Below are positions 47,501-61,067 of a stretch of 64,000 nucleotides of DNA, piece by piece. Position 1 is the stretch's first letter, and each line of letters starts with the position of its first letter. Under the pieces are notes generated by a model. That model was not told the origin of the DNA, did not search any database, and worked only from the letters and a program-made list of their open reading frames with translations. The translations under genes were made by a program, and so were the position numbers. The stretch covers positions 6,270,001 through 6,334,000 of the forward strand of contig OX392532.1 in assembly GCA_947623455.1 (NCBI GenBank), given 5' to 3'. This DNA is from Mimachlamys varia (lineage: Eukaryota; Mollusca; Bivalvia; Pectinida; Pectinidae).

Positions 47501-50500
47501 TCATCACACCCGGTATCACTTCACATCTCCCAACACCCTCATCACACCCGGTATCACTTAACATCTCCCAACACCCTCATCACACCCGGTACATCACTTA
47601 ACATCTCTCAACACCCTCATCACTCCCGGTATCACTTAACATCTCCCAACACCCTCATCACACTCGGTATCACTTCACATCTCCCAACACCCTCATCACA
47701 CTCGGTATCACTTCACATCTCCCAACACCCTCATCACACCCCGTATCACTAAACATCTCCCAACACCCTCATCACACCCGGTATCACCTCACATCTCCCA
47801 ACATCCTCATCACACCCGGTTTCACCTCACATCTCCCAACACCCTCATCACACCCGGTATCACTTAACATCTCCCAACACCCTCATCACACCCGGTATCA
47901 CTCAACATCTCCCAACACCCTCATCACACCCGGTATCACCTCACATCTCCCAACACCCTCATCACACCCGGTATCACTTCACATCTCCCAACACCCTCAT
48001 CACACCCGGTATCACTTAACATCTCCCAACACCCTCATCACACCCGGTATCACTGAACATCTCCCAACACCCTCATCACACCCGGTATCACCTCACATCT
48101 CCCAACATCCTCATCACACCCGGTATCACTTAACATCTCCCAACACCCTCATCACACCCGGTATCACTTAACATCTCCCAACACCCTCATCACACACAGT
48201 ATCACTTAACATCTCCCAACACCCTCATCACAAACAGTATCACTTAACATCTCCCAACACCCTCATCACACCCGGTATCACCTCACATCTCCCAACAGCC
48301 TCATCACACCCGGTATCACTTAACATCTCCCAACAGCCTCATCACACCCGGTATCACTTAACATCTCCCAACAGCCTCATCACACCCGGTATCACTTAAC
48401 ATCTCCCAACACCCTCATCACACCCGGTATCACTCAACATCTCCCAACACCCTCATCACACCCGGTATCACTCAACATCTCCCAACACCCTCATCACACC
48501 CGGTATCACCTCACATCTCCCAACACCCTCATCACACCCGGTATCACTTAACATCTCCCAACAACCTCATCACACCCGGTATCACCTCACATCTCCCAAC
48601 ACCCTCATCACACCCGGTATCACCTCACATCTCCCAACACCCTCATCGCACCCGGTATCACCTCACATCTCCCAACACCCTCATCACAACCCGTATCACT
48701 AAACATCTCCCAGCACCCTCATCGCACCCGTTATCACCTCACATCTCCCAACACCCTCATCACACCCGGTATCACTTAACATCTCCCAACACCCTCATCA
48801 CACCCGGTATGACCTCACATCTCCCAACACCCTCATCACACCCGGTATCACCTCACATCTCCCAACACCCTCATCACACCCGGTATCACTTAACATCTCC
48901 CAACACCCTCATCACACCCCGTATCACTTAACATCTCCCAACACCCTCATCACACCCGGTATCACCTCACATCTCCCAACACCTTCATCACACCCGGTAT
49001 CACCTCACATCTCCCAACACCCTCATCACACCCGGTATCACTTAACATCTCCCAACACCCTCATCACACCCTGTATCACTTAACATCTCCCAACACCCTC
49101 ATCACACCCGGTATCACCTCACATCTCCCAACATCCTCATCACACCCGGTATCACTTCACATCTCCCAACACCCTCATCACACCCGGTATCACTTAACAT
49201 CTCCCAACACCCTCATCGCACCCGGTATCACCTCACATCTCCCAACACCCTCATCACACCCGGTATCACTTAACATCTCCCAACACCCTCATCTCACCCG
49301 GTATCACTTAACATCTCCCAACACCCTCATCACACACAGTATCACTTAACATCTCCCAACACCCTCATCACACCCGGTATCACTTAACATCTCCCAACAC
49401 CCTCATCACACCCCGTATCACTTAACATCTCTCAACAACCTCTTCACATCCGGTATCACATCACATCTCCCAAAACCCTCATCGCACCCGGTATCACCTC
49501 ACATCTCCCAACACCCTCATCACACCCGTATCACCTCACATCTCCCAGCACCCTCATCGCACCCGGTATCACTTAACATCTCCCAACACCCTCATCGCAC
49601 CCGGTATCACCTCACATCTCCCAACACCCTCATCACACCCGTATCACCTCACATCTCCCAGCACCCTCATCGCACCCGGTATCACCTCACATCTCCCAAC
49701 ACCCTCATCACATCCGGTATCACTTAACATCTCCCAACACCCTCATCACACCCGGTATGACCTCACATCTCCCAACACCCTCATCACACCCGGTATCACT
49801 TAACATCTCCCAACACCCTCATCACACCCCGTATCACTTAACATCTCCCAACACCCTCATCACACCCGGTATCACCTCACATCTCCCAACACCCTCATCA
49901 CACCCAGTATCACTTAACATCTCCCAACACCCTCATCACACCCTGTATCACTTAACATCTCCCAACACCCTCATCACACCCGGTATCACCTCACATCTCC
50001 CAACATCCTCATCACACCCGGTATCACTTCACATCTCCCAACACCCTCATCACACCCGGTATCACTTAACATCTCCCAACACCCTCATTGCACCCGGTAT
50101 CAACTCACATCTCCCAACACCCTCATCACACCCGGTATCACTTAACATCTCCCAACACCCTCATCACACCCCGTATCACTTAACATCTCCCAACACCCTC
50201 ATCACACCCGGTATCACCTCACATCTCCCAACACCCTCATCACACCCGGTATCACCTCACATCTCCCAACACCCTCATCACACCCGGTATCACTTAACAT
50301 CTCCCAACACCCTCATCACACCCTGTATCACTTAACATCTCCCAACACCCTCATCACACCCGGTATCACCTCACATCTCCCAACATCCTCATCACACCCG
50401 GTATCACTTCACATCTCCCAACACCCTCATCACACCCGGTATCACTTAACATCTCCCAACACCCTCATTGCACCCGGTATCAACTCACATCTCCCAACAC

Positions 50501-53500
50501 CCTCATCACACCCGGTATCACTCAACATCTCCCAACACCCTCATCACACCCGGTATCACTCAACATCTCCCAACACCCTCATCACACCCGGTATCACCTC
50601 ACATCTCCCAACACCCTCATCACACCCGGTATCACTTAACATCTCCCAACACCCTCATCACACCCGGTATCACCTCACATCTCCCAACACCCTCATCACA
50701 CCCGGTATCACCTCACATCTCCCAACACCCTCATCACACCCGGTATCACTTAACATCTCCCAACACCCTCATCACACCCGGTATCACCTCACATCTCCCA
50801 ACATCCTCATCACACCCGGTATCACTTAACATCTCCCAACACCCTCATCGCACCCGGTATCATCTCACATCTCCCAACACCCTCATCACATCCGGTATCA
50901 CTTAACATCTCCAAACACCCTCATCACACACAGTATCACTTAACATCTCCCAACACCCTCATCACACACAGTATCACTTAATATCTCCCAACACCCTCAT
51001 CACACACAGTATCACTTAACATCTCCCAACACCCTCATCACACCCGGTATCACCTCACATCTCCCAACACCCTCATCACACACAGTATCACTTAATATCT
51101 CCCAACACCCTCATCACACACAGTATCACTTAACATCTCCCAACACCCTCATCACACACAGTATCACTTAATATCTCCCAACACCCTCATCACACCCCGT
51201 ATCACTTAACATCTCCCAACACCCTCATCACACACAGTATCACTTAACATCTCCCAACACCCTCATCACACCCGGTATCACTTCACATCTCCCAACACCC
51301 TCATCACACCCGATATCACTTAACATCTCCCAACACCCTCATCACACCCGGTATCACTTAACATCTCCCAACACCCTCATCACACCCGGTATCACTTGAC
51401 ATCTCCCAACACCCTCATCTCAACCGGTATCACTTAACATCTCCCAACACCCTCATCACACACAGTATCACTTAACATCTCTCAACACCCTCATCACATC
51501 CGGTATCACTTAACATCTCCCAACACCCTCATCACACCCGGTATCACTTAACATCTCCCAACACCCTCATCACACACAGTATCATTTAACATCTCCCAAC
51601 ACCCTCATCACACACAGTATCACTTAACATCTCCCAACACCCTCATCACACCCGGTATCACTTCACATCTCCCAACACCCTCATCACTCCCGGTATCACT
51701 TAACATCTCCCAACACCCTCATCACACCCGGTATCACCTCACATCTCCCAACATCCTCATCACACCCGGTATCACTTAACATCTCCCAACACCCTCATCA
51801 CACCCGGTATCACCTCACATCTCCCAACACCCTCATCACACCCGGTATCACTTAACATCTCCCAACACCATCATCACACCCGGTATCACTTAACATCTCC
51901 CAACACCCTCATCACACCCGGTATCACTTAACATCTCCCAACACCCTCATCACACCCGGTATCACCTCACATCTCCCAACATCCTCATCACACCCGGTAT
52001 CACTTCACATCTCCCAACACCCTCATCACACCCGGTATCACTTAACATCTCCCAACACCCTCATCACACCCGGTATCACTTAACATCTCCCAACACCCTC
52101 ATCACACCAGGTATCACCTCACATCTCCCAACATCCTCATCACACCCGGTATCACTTAACATCTCCCAACACCCTCATCACACCCGGTATCACCTCACAT
52201 CTCCAAACACCCTCATCACACCCGGTATCACTTAACATCTCCCAACACCATCATCACACCCGGTATCACCTCACATCTCCCAACATCCTCATCACACCCG
52301 GTATCACTTCACATCTCCCAACACCCTCATCACACCCGGTATCACTTAACATCTCCCAACACCCTCATCACACCCGGTACATCACTTAACATCTCTCAAC
52401 ACCCTCATCACTCCCGGTATCACTTAACATCTCCCAACACCCTCATCACACTCGGTATCACTTCACATCTCCCAACACCCTCATCACACTCGGTATCACT
52501 TCACATCTCCCAACACCCTCATCACACCCCGTATCACTAAACATCTCCCAACACCCTCATCACACCCGGTATCACCTCACATCTCCCAACATCCTCATCA
52601 CACCCGGTTTCACCTCACATCTCCCAACACCCTCATCACACCCGGTATCACTTAACATCTCCCAACACCCTCATCACACCCGGTATCACTCAACATCTCC
52701 CAACACCCTCATCACACCCGGTATCACCTCACATCTCCCAACACCCTCATCACACCCGGTATCACTTCACATCTCCCAACACCCTCATCACACCCGGTAT
52801 CACTTAACATCTCCCAACACCCTCATCACACCCGGTATCACTGAACATCTCCCAACACCCTCATCACACCCGGTATCACCTCACATCTCCCAACATCCTC
52901 ATCACACCCGGTATCACTTAACATCTCCCAACACCCTCATCACACCCGGTATCACTTAACATCTCCCAACACCCTCATCACACACAGTATCACTTAACAT
53001 CTCCCAACACCCTCATCACAAACAGTATCACTTAACATCTCCCAACACCCTCATCACACCCGGTATCACTTAACATCTCCCAACACCCTTATCACACCCG
53101 GTATCACTTAACATCTCCCAACACCCTCATCACACCCGGTATCACCTCACATCTCCCAACATCCTCATCACACCCGGTATCACTTCACATCTCCCAACAC
53201 CCTCATCACACCCGGTACATCACTTAACATCTCCCAACACCCTCATCACACCCGGTATCACCTCACATCTCCCAACATCCTCATCACACCCGGTATCACC
53301 TCACATCTCCCAACACCCTCATCACACCCAGTATCACTTAACATCTCCCAACACCCTCATCACACCCTGTATCACTTAACATCTCCCAACACCCTCATCA
53401 CACCCGGTATCACCTCACATCTCCCAACATCCTCATCACACCCGGTATCACTTCACATCTCCCAACACCCTCATCACACCCGGTATCACTTAACATCTCC

Positions 53501-56500
53501 CAACACCCTCATTGCACCCGGTATCAACTCACATCTCCCAACACCCTCATCACACCCGGTATCACTCAACATCTCCCAACACCCTCATCACACCCGGTAT
53601 CACTCAACATCTCCCAACACCCTCATCACACCCGGTATCACCTCACATCTCCCAACACCCTCATCACACCCGGTATCACTTAACATCTCCCAACACCCTC
53701 ATCACACCCGGTATCACCTCACATCTCCCAACACCCTCATCACACCCGGTATCACCTCACATCTCCCAACACCCTCATCACACCCGGTATCACTTAACAT
53801 CTCCCAACACCCTCATCACACCCGGTATCACCTCACATCTCCCAACATCCTCATCACACCCGGTATCACTTAACATCTCCCAACACCCTCATCGCACCCT
53901 GTATCATCTCACATCTCCCAACACCCTCATCACATCCGGTATCACTTAACATCTCCAAACACCCTCATCACACACAGTATCACTTAACATCTCCCAACAC
54001 CCTCATCACACACAGTATCACTTAATATCTCCCAACACCCTCATCACACACAGTATCACTTAACATCTCCCAACACCCTCATCACACCCGGTATCACCTC
54101 ACATCTCCCAACACCCTCATCACACACAGTATCACTTAATATCTCCCAACACCCTCATCACACACAGTATCACTTAACATCTCCCAACACCCTCATCACA
54201 CACAGTATCACTTAATATCTCCCAACACCCTCATCACACCCCGTATCACTTAACATCTCCCAACACCCTCATCACACACAGTATCACTTAACATCTCCCA
54301 ACACCCTCATCACACCCGGTATCACTTCACATCTCCCAACACCCTCATCACACCCGGTATCACTTAACATCTCCCAACACCCTCATCACACCCGGTATCA
54401 CTTAACATCTCCCAACACCCTCATCACACCCGGTATCACCTCACATCTCCCAACATCCTCATCACACCCGGTATCACTTAACATCTCCCAACACCCTCAT
54501 CGCACCCGGTATCATCTCACATCTCCCAACACCCTCATCACATCCGGTATCACTTAACATCTCCAAACACCCTCATCACACACAGTATCACTTAACATCT
54601 CCCAACACCCTCATCACACACAGTATCACTTAATATCTCCCAACACCCTCATCACACACAGTATCACTTAACATCTCCCAACACCCTCATCACACCCGGT
54701 ATCACCTCACATCTCCCAACACCCTCATCACACACAGTATCACTTAATATCTCCCAACACCCTCATCACACACAGTATCACTTAACATCTCCCAACACCC
54801 TCATCACACACAGTATCACTTAATATCTCCCAACACCCTCATCACACCCCGTATCACTTAACATCTCCCAACACCCTCATCACACACAGTATCACTTAAC
54901 ATCTCCCAACACCCTCATCACACCCGGTATCACTTCACATCTCCCAACACCCTCATCACACCCGGTATCACTTAACATCTCCCAACAGCCTCATCACACC
55001 CGGTATCACTTCACATCTCCCAACACCCTCATCACACCCGGTATCACCTCACATCTCCCAACATCCTCATCACACCCGGTATCACTTAACATCTCCCAAC
55101 ACCCTCATCACACCCGGTATCACCTCACATCTCCCAACACCCTCATCACACCCGGTATCACTTAACATCTCCCAACACCATCATCACACCCGGTATCACC
55201 TCACATCTCCCAACATCCTCATCACACCCGGTATCACTTCACATCTCCCAACACCCTCATCACACCCGGTATCACTTAACATCTCCCAACACCCTCATCA
55301 CACCCGGTATCACTTAACATCTCCCAACACCCTCATCACACCAGGTATCACCTCACATCTCCCAACATCCTCATCACACCCGGTATCACTTAACATCTCC
55401 CAACACCCTCATCACACCCGGTATCACCTCACATCTCCCAACACCCTCATCACACCCGGTATCACTTAACATCTCCCAACACCATCATCACACCCGGTAT
55501 CACCTGACATCTCCCAACATCCTCATCACACCCGGTATCACTTCACATCTCCCAACACCCTCATCACACCCGGTATCACTTAACATCTCCCAACACCCTC
55601 ATCACACCCGGTACATCACTTAACATCTCTCAACACCCTCATCACTCCCGGTATCACTTAACATCTCCCAACACCCTAATCACACTCGGTATCACTTCAC
55701 ATCTCACAACACCCTCATCACACCCGGTATCACCTCACATCTCCCAACATCCTCATCACACCCGGTATCACCTCACATCTCCCAACACCCTCATCACACC
55801 CGGTATCACTTAACATCTCCCAACACCCTCATCACACCCGGTATCACTCAACATCTCCCAACACCCTCATCACACCCGGTATCACCTCACATCTCCCAAC
55901 ACCCTCATCACACCCGGTATCACTTCACATCTCCCAACACCCTCATCACACCCGGTATCACTTAACATCTCCCAACACCCTCATCACACCCGGTATCACT
56001 TAACATCTCCCAACACCCTCATCACACCCGGTATCACCTCACATCTCCCAACATCCTCATCACACCCGGTATCACTTAACATCTCCCAACACCCTCATCA
56101 CACCCGGTATCACTTAACATCTCCCAACACCCTCATCACACACAGTATCACTTAACATCTCCCAACACCCTCATCACAAACAGTATCACTTAACATCTCC
56201 CAACACCCTCATCACACCCGGTATCACTTAACATCTCCCAACACCCTTATCACACCCGGTATCACTTAACATCTCCCAACACCCTCATCACACCCGGTAT
56301 CACCTCACATCTCCCAACACCCTCATCACACCCGGTATCACTTAACATCTCCCAACACCCTCATCACACCCGGTATCACTTAACATCTCCCAACACCCTT
56401 ATCACACCCGGTATCACTTAACATCTCCCAACACCCTCATCACACCCGGTATCACTTAACATCTCCCAACACCCTCATCACACCCGGTATCACTTCACAT

Positions 56501-56620
56501 CTCCCAACACCCTCATCACACCCGGTACATCACTTAACATCTCCCAACACCCTCATCACACCCGGTATCACTTAACATCTCCCAACACCCTAATCACACC
56601 CGGTATCACTTATGACTCCT
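41585..56620. repeat. 38-bp minisatellite S2 (about 395 units) in gene C intron 1
   Basis: About 15 kb of CATCTCCCAACACCCTCATC plus ACACCCGGTATCACTTAA, with frequent variants (CCTCA for CTTAA, ACACAGT for ACCCGGT, CATCC for CACCC). A higher-order block of about 4788 bp (126 units) is repeated at about 43.5-48.27 and 48.28-53.06 kb with nearly identical variant order. A third partial copy starts near 53.28 kb. The plus strand is G-poor (about two G per unit), so the gene C pre-mRNA is G/U-rich here. Plus-strand ORFs (44969-45547, 49757-50335 and others; HISQHPHHTRYH repeats) are periodicity artefacts. Confidence 0.95.
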
Positions 56621-56639
56621 CCCCTTCACACACACATTC

Positions 56640-57050
56640 ATCTCATCACATCCGGCTTCGCTAATATACCGTACCCCATCCATCCACCCAACACCCTCAT
56701 CACACCAGGTATCACTTAATATACCGTACCCCATCCACCAACACAACACCCTCATCACACCCGGTATCACTTAATATACCGTACCCCATCCATCCACACA
56801 ACACCCTCATCACGCCCGGTATCACTTAATATACCGTACCCCATCCATCCACACAACACCCTCATCACGCCCGGTATCACTTAACATACCGTACCCCATC
56901 CATCCACAAAACACCCTAATCACGTCCGGTATCACTTAATATATCGACCCCCACCCCACCCCAACCCCCAACGCCAACCCACAAAACACCCTAATCACGT
57001 CCGGTATCACTTAATATACCGACCCCAACCCCCACCCACAAAACACCCTA
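56640..57050. repeat. 55-bp derivative array at the edge of S2
   Basis: ATACCGTACCCCATCC recurs at 56721, 56776, 56831 and 56886 (55-bp steps), combined with the S2 core ACACCCTCATCACNCCCGGT. The unit is an S2 monomer fused to a new 17-bp segment. It degenerates to the right. Confidence 0.8.
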
Positions 57051-58002
57051 GTTACAACCAAAACTGTTTGACGTACCCCATGACCTCATCAACATCTAGA
57101 CTAATTATAACCGCTGTATTTACACTTTTGGTAGTAACTCTGACAGCCAAAATGTTAACCTCCCCTGCACTCAACTTGTTTTGAATGTGGTTATTTTTCT
57201 AAGAAAGTGGCAACATATGAACCTACCTATAAAACTTACCTGCATGAACTCAAGTGCGTGTATTATGCATGTAATATATATATATGCAATTAGTTTTGTA
57301 AACTTATTATTTTCGAATTGTGTTTGACATTAATTTTTTTTTCAGTTTTCATCACATATGTATATGTCAGGGCCAGTACACGATGGAAATGTATCGCTGT
57401 TTAGCTTTGAACTTCTTTGCTCTAATAACGATGAAGGTAATTCACTTTGTATTGTTGACTATGAAAAGTATACACATACATGTTTAGTTTTCATAAATGT
57501 AAATTTTCTGACGAACACTTCAGTGGTTTTTATGATAAAGCGACGATACAATCGTTTTGTCTTTAAACGTCTCCCTTTAAAACGAACTTTGTGTAAAGTT
57601 TACACAAAAATAGCTATTCAAGATAGATTTTATAGGTTAGTAGAAGTCTGTGCTGCTGTGTAGTTAATTGGCAGAGCGTGTGATCTGTATGTGTCCTCAT
57701 TCAATAACTATCTCTTAGTTTTTGTTTGTTTATTTGATTGTGTTTTGCTTTTTCTTTTACGAAAACAAACTCCGTTTTTTCGTATCCTGATATGCCTACA
57801 ATGGTGACTATTGTTTTATTTGTGAACAAATGATAAGTGAACCATGGTAATACATTGTGGCTGGCTCCTGTAGGCCATCGTACATTCCGATGTACAGACA
57901 TGTACGTATGTCACGTAGCATATCATTGACAGTGTGTTCACGGTCCAATGGTTTCTCACCTGTGTATACTACACTATCGTGTATATATTAATATTTACTT
58001 AC
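57051..58002. other. Rest of gene C intron 1
   Basis: AT-rich, non-repetitive intron sequence between the satellite and exon C1. ORFs at 57358-57663 (+) and 57701-57901 (-) show no domain or composition that would support coding. Confidence 0.45.
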
Positions 58003-58015
58003 ATTTAACGTCCAT
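58003..58015 (-). CDS. Gene C proposed first coding exon C1 (MDVK-)
   Basis: ATG at 58015 in a strong Kozak context (GCCATGG) reads ATG GAC GTT AAA T and meets a perfect donor (GTAAGT) in phase 1, matching the Death-domain exon (T|AT = Tyr, giving MDVKYLGRLSLDIG). An in-frame TAG lies 42 bases upstream. A 5' UTR probably extends to about 58.2 kb or beyond. An alternative is that C2 is spliced to other phase-1 exons such as exon D. Confidence 0.5.
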
Positions 58016-58589
58016 GGCTGACCGGAAACGGTCTCCTGATGCCCAGTACTATCATAGTTGTCGGAGTATCATTGTCAGGTTGTCACAGTTTCCTTCTGAT
58101 GTTCGTTCTCTTAACAGAATCTGACCTGGAACATAGAGCTGCTCTTTCTGGCTGGTTAGAACAAGGATCACCAATTTAACCTCTCCCGGATTTTAACTTC
58201 TTCCTGTTTTCTCCGAATACAGAGTAACTGAAATAGGACTTGCAGTAATATTCCACGTGACACTAAATAGGGAACCGGCTCGCTTTCTTCCCAGTCAATC
58301 GTATAAGCATGTGTCTAGTTTTACGAAGGCATTCGAGCGTGGCGGAACTAGTAACTTGAAATATTATCTTCAGTAACCAACTTTCAGTAGGTATTGTGAA
58401 CATTTATTCAGTGTTACGAATTATTGTAACCATAGCAGCGTAAAGAAACCCAGTAGTAGTGTAGTAATATAAACACACTGATACAACATTAGACACGGTT
58501 TTGTGGACTCGCTGAACAGATGTATTTTGGTTGACGTTTTTAAATTCAAACGATTTTCTAGTAAAATGCTACATCATTATGTACATTCA

Positions 58590-58974
58590 AGGCCCAATAT
58601 ACGTAACTTTCGGTAAAACTTGAAGCGAAAATCAAGCCTAATAATTTATTATATTAAAGATTTAGTTATGATTAACTGATATCAGCAATATGCAAGATGC
58701 ATTCTTACGCGGCTACCGGTACAGCAGCAGTTGAAACTCTGTATTTGTATGTAAACACGGGTCCAGTTTGAACTATCTTCTAACTTCGGCTTGTTGTTGA
58801 AGTGGGCCCCACCTGAATTATTTTGAATTCTTTGGATTTTTCTGTCAAGAGTTTCTTGTTAGTTACCGCTCAGGTTTACTTCGTTTTAGGCTAATTTTTG
58901 CATGGCTATCAGCTGGATTTTTTCCCATAATTTTCATAATCCCGAAAAATTCCTAAAGTTACTATATTGGGCCT
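58590..58974 (+). mobile_element. TTAA-flanked inverted-repeat element, copy 2
   Basis: AGGCCCAATATACGTAACTT at the left end and ACTATATTGGGCCT at the right, with TTCA (decayed) and TTAA flanks. 385 bp, no transposase. Short ORFs over it (for example 58902-59192) are not genes. Confidence 0.8.
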
Positions 58975-59132
58975 TTAAGAAAATGATAGTTGATGCCAAA
59001 CACAACATGGAGGAAGGATACTACCTTAAAATGAGTAAACAATACTTACCTTGCAATATCGGCATATCCGTGAAAATCCGAGATACAATTTACACGCGAT
59101 TCAGCGCGACAGTTCAGAAAGTAACTAGGGAG

Positions 59133-60056
59133 TTAGGGCACGCTATCCTATCCAAGAGTGTTAGGGCACGCTATCCTATCCTAGAGTGTTAGGGCACGCT
59201 ATCCTATCCTAGAGTGTTAGGGCACGCTATCCTATCCTAGAGTGTTAGGGCACGCTATCCTATCCAATAGTGTTAGGGCACGCTATCCTACCCTAGAATG
59301 TTAGGGCACGCTATCATATCCTAAAGTTAGGGCACGCTATCCTATCCTAGAGTGTTAGGGCACGCTATCCTATCCTATAGTGTTAGGGCACGCTATCCTA
59401 TCCTATAGTGTTAGGGCACGCTATCCTACCCTAGAGTGTTAGGGCACGCTATCATATCCTAGAGTGTTAGGGCACGCTATCCTATCCTAGAGTGTTAGGG
59501 CACACTATCCTATCCTAGAGTGTTAGGGCACGCTATCCTATCCTATAGTGTTAGGGCACGCTATCCTACCCTAGAGTGTTAGGACACGCTATCATATCCC
59601 AGAGTGTTAGGGCACGCTATCCTATCCTAGAGTGTTAGGACACGCTATCCTATCCTAAAGAGTAACGACACGCTATCCTATCCTAGAGTGTTAGGACACG
59701 CTAACCTATCCTATAGTGTTAGGGCACGCTATCCTATCCTAAAGTTAGGACACGATATCCCATTCTTCAGAGTTAGGACACGTTATCCTATCCTAGAGTG
59801 TTAGGACACGCTATCCTTTCCTAAAATTAGGGCAAGTTATTCTTTCCTCGGGTGTTAGGACACGCTTTCCTATCATAGAGTGTAAGAAAATGCTATCCTT
59901 TCCTAGAATTAGGGCACGTTATTCTATCCTAGAGTGTTAGGGCACACTATCTCATCCTAAAGTATTAGGACACGCTATCCTATCCTAGAGTGTTAGGGCA
60001 CGCTATCCTATCCTAGAGTGTTAGGACATGCTATCCTATCCTAGAGTGTTAGGGCA
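59133..60056. repeat. 28-bp minisatellite S4 (about 33 units)
   Basis: Units of TTAGGGCACGCTATCCTATC plus CTAGAGTG, most regular at the left and progressively diverged to the right (TTAGGACACG, shortened 24-bp units). The TTAGGG is embedded in a longer unit and is not a telomeric array. Confidence 0.9.
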
Positions 60057-60661
60057 GATTATATTCTACCGGACATATTCTTAATACAATACATTATATG
60101 TAGCCATTCAACAGCATAATGATACAACAAACGAAAGAAAAGGCCTTTAAAAGAAAAAGGCAAAATGATCCCATGAAATACAACTTATACTTCATACAGC
60201 AATGTAGCTTTCTAATGAGTACATTCGCACTGCAGTTGTTGACGTCACGTTATAAAATAGTTGGAGCTAGTTAGGCCTTGGAAACCCTTCATATGTATCC
60301 ATGGGTAAGACAGAAAAAAATGTTTTCCTGTGCAGACACTGTGTTGTAAATGAACAAGTGAGAAGGATTCATTATGAAATGTTGGAAATGTTAAAAAAAA
60401 GAATGAAAAAAAAAAGACAGAAAATATGATTTTTGACTAGAAGTACTCATATCTTAGTTAATTAGAGAGAAAAAGATACCTCGGATAAAAAATAATTTGA
60501 GAAACATTAATGGGTCTCTATGTCCGACTGGAGGAACCTGTTTAATTTTTCAAACTTAAATTTTATATTTCTATTTAAATCATCATTGTACAAATAAATA
60601 TGTTTCAAACCTAGACGTGTGTCGAGGGAATACCAAGATAGACGGAGGAGGTAGTACTCAC

Positions 60662-60778
60662 GTGTACACACATCGCCCTGGAGGATGTAGTCCGCGTCAC
60701 ACCTATCACATTTGCCTTGTTGACACGAAACCCGCACTACATCAGCACAGTTCGGGATGGGATCACTCCAGTAACACT
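60662..60778 (-). CDS. Exon D: lone Cys-rich extracellular-type exon
   Basis: The acceptor TTTACCCACTTTAG|AG and donor GTACAC|GTGAGT bound 117 nt in phase 1-to-1: CYWSDPIPNCADVVRVSCQQ, then GKCDRCDADYILQGDVCT. Seven cysteines in 38 residues and symmetric phase-1 boundaries are typical of shuffled extracellular modules (EGF-like and similar). I do not recognise the exact family. No partner exon was found nearby. It could be part of an upstream gene, or of an alternative N-terminus for gene C (phases are compatible). The ORF start at 60854 is TTG and lies in the intron. Confidence 0.6.
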
Positions 60779-61067
60779 CTAAAGTGGGTAAATTGTACAG
60801 CAACATCAACGTAGCATTCATTACGACCAAGATGTAGATTACCCGGCAAAACAATGAACATTAGAAGGTAGATACATGTATATACCGCGATAATCAATAC
60901 AGTGTTCATTAAACAGAGTTTGGGTAATCTCAGTAATACCAATAAAGGGAGTGTTCTAGTTATCTTGCTACTACATAAAAAGCAGTTATGTACATAACGT
61001 AAAAATCATTGGTTGAAGTGTTATGGTATTATACCCATATTTATTTCGGAAATATCATACCAATTAA

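Noticed and set aside
44969..53949. Plus-strand ORFs of 145-192 aa with HISQHPHHTRYHLTS repeats
   Set aside because: Products of the 38-bp satellite where CCTCA variants remove the TAA; identical copies reflect higher-order duplication. No start context, promoter or flanking coding sequence.
57238..57252. Minus-strand donor ATGCAG|GTAAGTTT near 57240 as a gene C exon
   Set aside because: No reading frame of useful length or coding composition precedes it.
59133..60056. Interstitial telomere repeat (TTAGGG)
   Set aside because: TTAGGG occurs once per 28-bp unit and not in tandem; the rest of the unit is unrelated.
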